A DNA stretch of 14,919 nt from the NCBI GenBank assembly GCA_030600525.1, contig JAUVLX010000052.1, positions 1 through 14,919 of the forward strand. Reading direction: 5' to 3'. A program made the position numbers and the translations under genes. The notes below the pieces were generated by a model. It was not told the origin of the DNA. It ran no database searches and was given only the letters and a program-made list of their open reading frames with translations. Position 1 is the first letter of the stretch. Each line of letters starts with the position of its first letter. This document shows, in pieces, positions 14,900 to 14,919 of this stretch. The DNA comes from Desulfobulbus sp. (GTDB lineage: Bacteria; Desulfobacterota; Desulfobulbia; Desulfobulbales; Desulfobulbaceae).

Positions 14900-14919
14900 G
14901 AACAGTACAGAAAAGATAA

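Overview
This window is one continuous block of flagellar genes, all on the + strand. It starts inside the 3' end of fliM and runs through fliN, fliO, fliP, fliQ, fliR, flhB, flhA, flhF, flhG and fliA to a small unnamed membrane protein. After a repeat-containing gap come flgF, flgG, flgA, flgH, flgI and a short flgJ. The L- and P-ring genes (flgH, flgI) and an LPS-type outer ring point to a Gram-negative bacterium. The gene order, moderate GC content and protein style fit a motile member of the Desulfobacterota (former Deltaproteobacteria), perhaps the Desulfobulbales. That placement is an inference from order and style, not a database match.

Region 1-2961 encodes switch proteins (FliM end, FliN) and the export-gate subunits FliO, FliP, FliQ and FliR. 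A 177-bp imperfect palindrome sits between fliP and fliQ, starting directly at the fliP stop codon. Region 3133-9207 encodes the remaining export gate (FlhB, FlhA), the FlhF/FlhG pair that sets flagellar position and number, and the flagellar sigma factor FliA. Genes here overlap by 1 to 11 bases, apart from about 20 bases before fliA. Region 9275-9697 encodes a small single-pass membrane protein. Region 9698-9993 is non-coding and holds a second MITE-like element with a strong internal hairpin. Region 9994-14719 encodes the distal and proximal rod proteins, the periplasmic ring chaperone, both rings and the rod-capping protein. The last 200 bases are AT-rich and end in a good sigma-28-like promoter that probably reads into a gene just beyond the window; flgM is the usual one at this place.

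Together the genes build the flagellar export apparatus (FliOPQR-FlhBA), couple it to the switch (FliM/FliN), place it at the cell pole (FlhF/FlhG), and assemble the rod and its L/P bushings. FliA then switches on late genes. I see no wholly new system. The points worth a second look are the two palindromic mobile-element-like insertions, an FlhB whose autocleavage motif is NPTR instead of NPTH, candidate sigma-54 and sigma-28 promoters, and the uncharacterised membrane protein next to fliA. I found no tRNA, rRNA, CRISPR array or transposase gene.
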